Source: Galdieria sulphuraria (Eukaryota; Rhodophyta; Bangiophyceae; Galdieriales; Galdieriaceae). Taken from it: 64,000 nucleotides of DNA. The stretch covers positions 186,001 through 250,000 of the forward strand of contig NW_005178475.1 in the NCBI RefSeq assembly GCF_000341285.1, in the 5' to 3' direction. The translations under genes were made by a program, and so were the position numbers. The notes under the pieces are model-generated. The model searched no databases. It had not been told where the DNA came from and was given only the letters and a program-made list of their open reading frames with translations. Shown here piece after piece: positions 59,001 through 64,000 of the stretch (position 1 is the stretch's first letter; each line of letters begins with the position of its first letter).

Positions 59001-60430
59001 ATGGAAGGGAATTATAGTTATATTGAAAAGATTTCTTATAACAAATTGATTTGGTTGTGTGGAAACAAAATGTTAAGTTTTCCAGAATTGATAAACGTGA
59101 TCATTGCTGTATCAGTGTTGCTTTTAGAGTCTATCGCTAGAGTTATCGCACATCTTGTTCGCTTTTTGGTGCCTGAAGCACTTACAAAAAGTGTTTTAAA
59201 ACTTGTTTCCTCATATTTTCCTTTCAAGGATGGCCACAAGCAAGACCCAGTATTGGATATGGACTGTGCTAGGCTCATCCGCTATAGAGGGTTTGTTGAG
59301 TTTTATGGTTTTTCTTTCTCAACTGTCTTTAACGACTTGTCTTTTGTTTTAGTTATCCTGTAGAACTACATACGGTAGAAACTTCGGATGGATTTTTTAT
59401 TACACTTTTTCGTATACCGAATGGTAGAGCCAGTATAGATAGGTTGCCTGACCAGAAAACATTGTCAAATAAGCATCCCGTTTTCTTTATGCATGGCTTC
59501 TTACAGAGTTCTGAAGCTTGGGTGTTGAGAGACTCGAAAGGCTGCCTTCCCTTTATTTTGGCGGACGAAGGTTATGACGTGTGGTTGGGTAATGTTAGAG
59601 GTAATCGATATGGATACAAACATCGATATTTTTCTCCTCGTTCTCGACAATTTTGGAACTTTGGAATGGACGAAATGGCTCGAATTGACCTTCCCATACA
59701 ACTCGAATATGCTAGGAAAGTATCTGGTGCTTCCAAAATAACCTATATTGGTTTTTCACAAGGGACTGCTATTGCTTTTGCTGCATTTTCTGTTCTTCCT
59801 GATCTTGCCTCGAAGATTTCACTTTTTGTTGCCTTGGCGCCTTCTACGAGAGTTCATGGACTTAAGAACCCTATAATCGAATCCTTAGTGGCATGTGATC
59901 CCAATATCGTCTATTTGATTTTCGGAAGAAGGAGATTACTAAGTATAGCACTATTTTGGAGACGTATATTACCACCTGATATGTTTTCACACGTTATTGA
60001 CATTTCCACAAGACTACTGTTTGGTTGGAAAAGTGAAAATTTGTCAACTAAAGAGAAACCGAGACTTTATGCCCATCTTTATTCTTATGGTTCAGTGAAA
60101 ACTATGGTTCACTGGTTTCAAGTGATTGTAAATAGTCGTTTTCAGATGTATGATGATCAAGATGCAGTAACCAAGAAGAAGTATCCTGGACATTTACCTC
60201 CACTTTATCCAGTCAATCAGATTGGTTGTCCAGTTGCCTTATTCTTTGGTGGAAGTGATCCGTTGCCTGATACAGAGTGGCTGCTTCATGAAATAAATGA
60301 GCCAGTATATGTTCATTGTCAAGAGGAATATGAACATTTGGACTTTCAATGGGCGGCATCTGCACCCAAACTTGTATATCCAAAGATAGTAGAACTTGTG
60401 CATGTACATGGAAATAAGGAAACAAGTTGA
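59001..60430 (+). CDS. Membrane-anchored acid-lipase-family alpha/beta hydrolase
   Basis: Two exons, 59001-59290 and 59353-60430. A hydrophobic N-terminal segment (LINVIIAVSVLLLESIARVIAHLV) probably anchors it. The catalytic domain opens GYPVELHTVETSDGFFITLFRIP and has the oxyanion loop PVFFMHGFLQSSEAWV. Next are DVWLGNVRGNRYGYKH, the nucleophile elbow YIGFSQGT, the acid in FFGGSDPLPD, and the histidine in YEHLDFQWA. This matches the sterol-esterase/lysosomal acid lipase family (yeast Tgl1/Yeh, human LIPA). It would hydrolyse sterol esters or triacylglycerol, perhaps at lipid droplets. Confidence 0.88.
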
Positions 60431-60572
60431 GTTTGAATTTTGTTTATTTTGATAATAAATTCAGATATGAAATGTTGCTTGCTTGAGTGTACAAGTATTG
60501 CATTGACATCTTTTGTGATTGGCTCTGATTGGGAAGGAAGAGAGGATATTCTCTTCTGTTTGACAAGAAAAG

Positions 60573-61448
60573 ATGAAAGAGAGTTTGTTCAGAAGAAAGA
60601 AAAAAGCTATCTTTGGTGCGCGCCTTTATTTGCCAATATCTCGCTGTAACTTTTGTTGGATTTTACAGCAACCTGTTTTGTCATTCAGTATGAAGTCAAG
60701 TTGGAAAGTCCTAGGTTATTGCTGTACTTTTTCACTCTATTCAAACTTGACCACAACTAGAATCAGATATCGTCCTATTCCTTTGTGGAAGCACTATTTC
60801 AGGTTTTCCACACAAGCTTGTGTCTCTTCCTCAACATATACCAACAACAGCAATAGTAGAAATAACAGCAGCAACAGCTGTCTTAAACTGGACTCTTTTC
60901 CCTTTCACCCTTATTTGGATGATAGAGGTTTTCTTTCTTATCAAGATAGCTGGGGTAAAGTTTCTGTATACGCTATTTATGATGCTCAATATCGTTTGCA
61001 ATATATTGGCATTTCGAGAGATACACGCACTTCGTTACTACTTCATCTAATTAGAATGCCTCAATTTTGTTATTATTTCAAGTTTCAGTCGTTTGAAAAA
61101 CCCAGCAGAACTATTTTGAATCAGTTAAGAGAGACGTGGATAAAGGAAATGAACCATCAGACACCTGTTGGAAATGTGGATGCCTTTTGGCAAGCAAGAT
61201 GGGAAGGTCCCATCGACGTAAGAAATCATGGTTGGTTGACAACAGAAGAAAAACAATTATTGGAAGAAACAGAGGAAAATAACATGGCGAAAGTATTGAA
61301 GCAGATTTGTCGCCGCGTACAAAAGGAAGTAGAAAATCAGCTAGCAGAGAGAAATGTACAAGAAACGATACGTTTTGATCCCAAGTTAAAAGAAAGGGGC
61401 TTGTTAGATGGACAAAGTAAGAAGGTAGATGTTCCTGATACTATCTAA
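60573..61448 (+). CDS. GIY-YIG domain protein, probably plastid
   Basis: Open from ATG 60573. A second ATG at 60690 (MKSSWKVLGYCC) would start a more convincing transit peptide, so the true start is uncertain. After an Asn/Ser-rich linker comes a GIY-YIG-like core: KVSVYAIYDAQYRLQYIGIS then LLLHLIRMPQFCYYFKFQ. The first Y-x-Y and YIG elements are present, and the following glutamate-containing part is divergent. It resembles the stand-alone or glutaredoxin-linked GIY-YIG domain of plant plastid proteins. The C-terminal coiled region (LEETEENNMAKVLKQICRR) is of unknown role. Nuclease activity is uncertain. Confidence 0.65.
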   Translation: MKESLFRRKKKAIFGARLYLPISRCNFCWILQQPVLSFSMKSSWKVLGYCCTFSLYSNLTTTRIRYRPIPLWKHYFRFSTQACVSSSTYTNNSNSRNNSSNSCLKLDSFPFHPYLDDRGFLSYQDSWGKVSVYAIYDAQYRLQYIGISRDTRTSLLLHLIRMPQFCYYFKFQSFEKPSRTILNQLRETWIKEMNHQTPVGNVDAFWQARWEGPIDVRNHGWLTTEEKQLLEETEENNMAKVLKQICRRVQKEVENQLAERNVQETIRFDPKLKERGLLDGQSKKVDVPDTI

Positions 61449-61615
61449 ATGAAGTTGGAGTAATATTGGGAGAAAATAGCGTTCATATAAAGTATCCATA
61501 CCTATCTTGAGATATTTTTTATATTTGTCTGAATAGGGTTGATTTTACATTGTGCCATTCTTGAAACAAAATTGAGAAATATCACTAGGAACAACACAAT
61601 TTATCGACTCAACGG

Positions 61616-62382
61616 ATGGCTTCGATCGAATCTTATTTTGACAATGGGAAAGAAGGTGGTAAGGAATTCTGGCCTTTCATGTCTACATCATAACGAATAT
61701 CGAATAACAAGGCAGGTTGTGTTCCTGTGAGAAAAGGAGAAAACGGAGAGTGGCAAGTTTTACTTGTTCAATCAAGGTTCAAGCCAGATATATGGCTATT
61801 TCCAAAGGGTGGTATTGAGAAAAGAGAAAAGAATTGGGACGCAGCTTTACGTGAGACAGTGGAAGTAAGGCTAGAGTATGTTTGTAGAAGAAAACTTTCT
61901 AAAGGTGTTACAAGGAAGCAGGAGTTTGTGGAAGGATTCTTTGCAAACTGGGCAAGTGGAAAGGTAGTAACGAGCAAAAGTTGATCATGTACTTGTTATT
62001 AGTAGAACAAGAACTTCCAAAGAGTGACTCCAGATGGAAAGAGGTATTGGTTTGCTTATATGGTTCTTTTATAGAAACGAATTAAGCATCTTTGTACTAT
62101 TAGAGAAACGAACGTCCTCGAACTTGGTTGTCTTTTGATCAAGCCGAAAAGACCATTTTACAAGTGGATACTTCGTAAGTATTAGATATAGTTTCAGTCT
62201 TTGAGTAATATGTATTTGTTTGTCTTTTGGTTGACATTAGTATTCGAAGACCTGAACTTTTAGAAATGCTTTTATTAGCCAAAGCAAGAATATTAACACT
62301 TATGGACAATAGTCCAGAGTCATATTCCTCTGATTCTTCTCCAGAAGAAGATGAAAATGATAAGGAAGTTTATCAGCAATGA
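61616..62382 (+). CDS. Nudix hydrolase, diphosphoinositol-polyphosphate phosphohydrolase-like
   Basis: Four exons, the first 61616-61658 and the second starting 61716. Splicing gives MASIESYFDNGKEGG then CVPVRKGENGEWQVLLVQ. The Nudix box is complete only after the second intron: GGIEKREKNWDAALRETVE joined to EAGV. LIMYLLLVEQELPKSDSRW and RPRTWLSFDQAEKTI are typical of DIPP/NUDT3-like enzymes. The tail is acidic and serine-rich (SSDSSPEEDENDKE). The enzyme is likely to cleave diphosphoinositol polyphosphates or diadenosine polyphosphates; substrate is inferred from family only. Confidence 0.85.
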
Positions 62383-62468
62383 TTTTAATACGTTGTGTCT
62401 ATGAACACCATTCGGCAAACTTTTGGACTTTTCTTTCCAATGTATTCAACTCGAAAGCATATAAATTC

Positions 62469-63671
62469 TTATTGAGAGGAATTGTTCAAAGCTATTTCAT
62501 CACAATTTTGAGAGTTGATGTCTTTAGATTGAGTAACGAATGAAACATCACGATAGGCATTGTTACTCTTCTGACTTTGATAGGAATAGTGTGATATAGG
62601 CGAGTGCAATATTGCCCTTTGTCTATGTGGAAGATGACGAGGAAGTAGACCTTGCAAGGCTTCATCTCCAAATGCCTAGACCATTCATTTAACAGTTTTC
62701 ATCCAAAATGAACAACATTGTACCAACCCAAAAGTCATCTTTCCATGGAATAGCAAAAGAAGCACTATCGACTAGATTGCTTGAAGCCAATCGAGGATAT
62801 ATAAGGACAGTACAATATCCCAGCATGGACAGTCTTGAAAAGGCATATGCAAAGTCTCTGTCTCCACTTATCAATGTAATGCAAAGATGTTTGGGATTGT
62901 TCTAAGATTACATTCTTCAATAGGACATGCTTGATAAGATACTAAATACGTTACATGATTACCTGCCATGCTATTGACCACATGTCGCTAATAATCAACT
63001 TGTCTGCCGCATCTTTTCCCGGATGATGATGATCGTAACACCTCGACTGAACAACCCAGTTATCTCTTCGAGCGTCAATCAATTCGACACCACTTGTTTG
63101 TAGTGCCAACTTCAACTCTGTCTTGAGCAACTCCATACAAGCATACACTCGAATACTATCCAACAACAACTATCATAAGGCATCATTTCTTATATTCTAA
63201 AAATGGTACAAACCTTATAATGTCCCCAAATAACTTCATTCGCCTTAACAGTTTATGTACAACATAATTTCCAGAAACACTACTTGGCACAGCACAATTT
63301 TCAATATCCCAAAATACCACCACTTGTCTAGATATGTTGGTTGCCTCTCTATTGACAACAGAAAATGGGTTGTTCAATTGTTCTTTCCAAACTATATGCC
63401 AATCTTTTGTTTCGTTATTATCCCAAAGTAAGTTTCCATCTGTAAATACAAAGTCCAGTTGGTCAAAGTAACTGACATTCGTCACTTCGTACTGAAAGAA
63501 GGAATAACACTTGTTCATCAAGAATCTTCCCAGTATTTGCTTCCAACTATCTTTTCCCAAGTAGATATAAACCTGTTCACTTTTTTCCAAAGGTCCCTGA
63601 CAAGGAATATAATAGATGACGATTCTATTTTGACTAAACTCCCACAATACTCTCCTATCTAATATTGGCAT
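62469..63671 (-). CDS. CBM53-like starch-binding module fused to NYN (MARF1-type) ribonuclease domain
   Basis: Four exons, 63671-63214, 63155-62963, 62901-62728 and 62675-62469, join to 1032 nt (343 residues). Residues of about 15-97 match a starch-binding module of the CBM25/53 type: IVIYYIPC, VYIYLGKDSW, then LDFVFTDGNLLWDNNETKDW, the family's clearest block. Residues of about 115-245 form a NYN domain: VVFWDIENCAVP, then (after an intron of 58 nt) SIRVYACMELL, LQTSGVELID, KDAADKLIISDMWSIA and LISGDRDFAYAFSRL. The acidic residues expected in PIN-like nucleases are present. The tail is polar (LPRHLPHRQRAIL...). If exon 4 is skipped the protein ends at ILDENC. A glucan-tethered RNase is my inference; I know of no described protein with this pair. 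Confidence 0.8.
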
Positions 63672-63726
63672 AGTGTTTGATGCAATTGAGACACTTGCAA
63701 TTATTTCCCATACAGAAGCAAGTTAT

Positions 63727-63951
63727 TCATAGAAAATGGTTGCAATAGAATAATAGCCAGTAGTTGTTGGAATCTCGTCGCTCAATATATTCTGCTGCAA
63801 GAATGAATCTGCCGCTTTTCTAAAAAGATAATGAAAGATACCAAAATGATTTCATTTCCTAGTTGACATTTTTTACACTTATGTGGAACTTTTTGTTGAG
63901 AAAGACTGTGATAAGTCCTCTTCCAACGAAACTATTAGGTTCGGCACTCAT
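63727..63951 (-). CDS. Possible small two-exon gene (tentative)
   Basis: ATG 63951 opens MSAEPNSFVGRGLITVFLNK. A GT-AG intron of about 60 nt (GTGTAAAA...TTTTAG) would join KFHI to KSGRFILAAEYIERRDSNN and end at 63727. It gives about 54 residues with no recognised domain. It could equally be the 3' part of a longer gene, or noise in the promoter of the CBM-NYN gene. Confidence 0.25.
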
Positions 63952-64000
63952 CCTCTGTAACTTTACTTGGCGGCAACGTTTGTTTTGGAATGGCAACTTT

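Overview
The window looks like nuclear DNA of a compact unicellular eukaryote. It is AT-rich, and coding fills most of it on both strands. Most multi-exon genes are interrupted by very short GT-AG introns of about 45-65 nt. Intergenic gaps are often under 150 bp. The gene content fits a cyanidiophyte red alga, most likely Galdieria or a close relative: plastid-type genes (FLAP1/DUF1517, RimM, a Rubisco-LSMT-like SET protein), a cytosolic class I aldolase, a serine/alanine-glyoxylate aminotransferase and a starch-binding domain. The organism is inferred from style and content, not from a database match. I see no rRNA, tRNA, CRISPR array or recognisable transposon.

Layout. 0.7-5.9 kb: two related P-loop NTPase/nuclease-fold genes, the second lacking its P-loop end, in a gene-poor stretch. 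7-20 kb: a Bfr1-like coiled-coil protein, acetyl-CoA synthetase, an unknown membrane protein whose ATG overlaps the stop of a class III CoA-transferase, a SET methyltransferase, aldolase, ATP12 and FLAP1. 20-32 kb: a TIA-1-like RNA-binding protein, an unresolved membrane-anchored protein, an oxysterol-binding protein, a propeller/coiled-coil protein and a nine-exon P4-ATPase. 32-46 kb: SUV3 helicase, two small unknown proteins (one very cysteine-rich), an RCC1-BTB protein, the aminotransferase, an amino-acid permease, an ABC1 kinase and a PDI-like protein. 47-64 kb: two tail-to-tail RING-H2 membrane proteins, a PurE-PurC fusion, a DHHC acyltransferase, RimM, TMEM184, a small zinc-finger protein, a third RING-H2 protein, a lipase, a GIY-YIG protein, a Nudix hydrolase and a gene fusing a starch-binding module to a NYN ribonuclease domain.

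How they fit together. Most are unrelated housekeeping genes packed closely. Central carbon and amino-acid metabolism is represented by aldolase, acetyl-CoA synthetase, CoA-transferase, aminotransferase and purine synthesis. Mitochondrial upkeep is represented by ATP12 and SUV3, and membrane lipid and protein traffic by the ORP, P4-ATPase, DHHC, TMEM184 and RING proteins. The most novel items are the CBM53-NYN fusion (62.5-63.7 kb), the NTPase/nuclease-fold pair, the PurE-PurC domain order, the three RING proteins sharing a CPxxxYxG motif, the Cys-rich protein, and same-strand genes that overlap or nearly touch.
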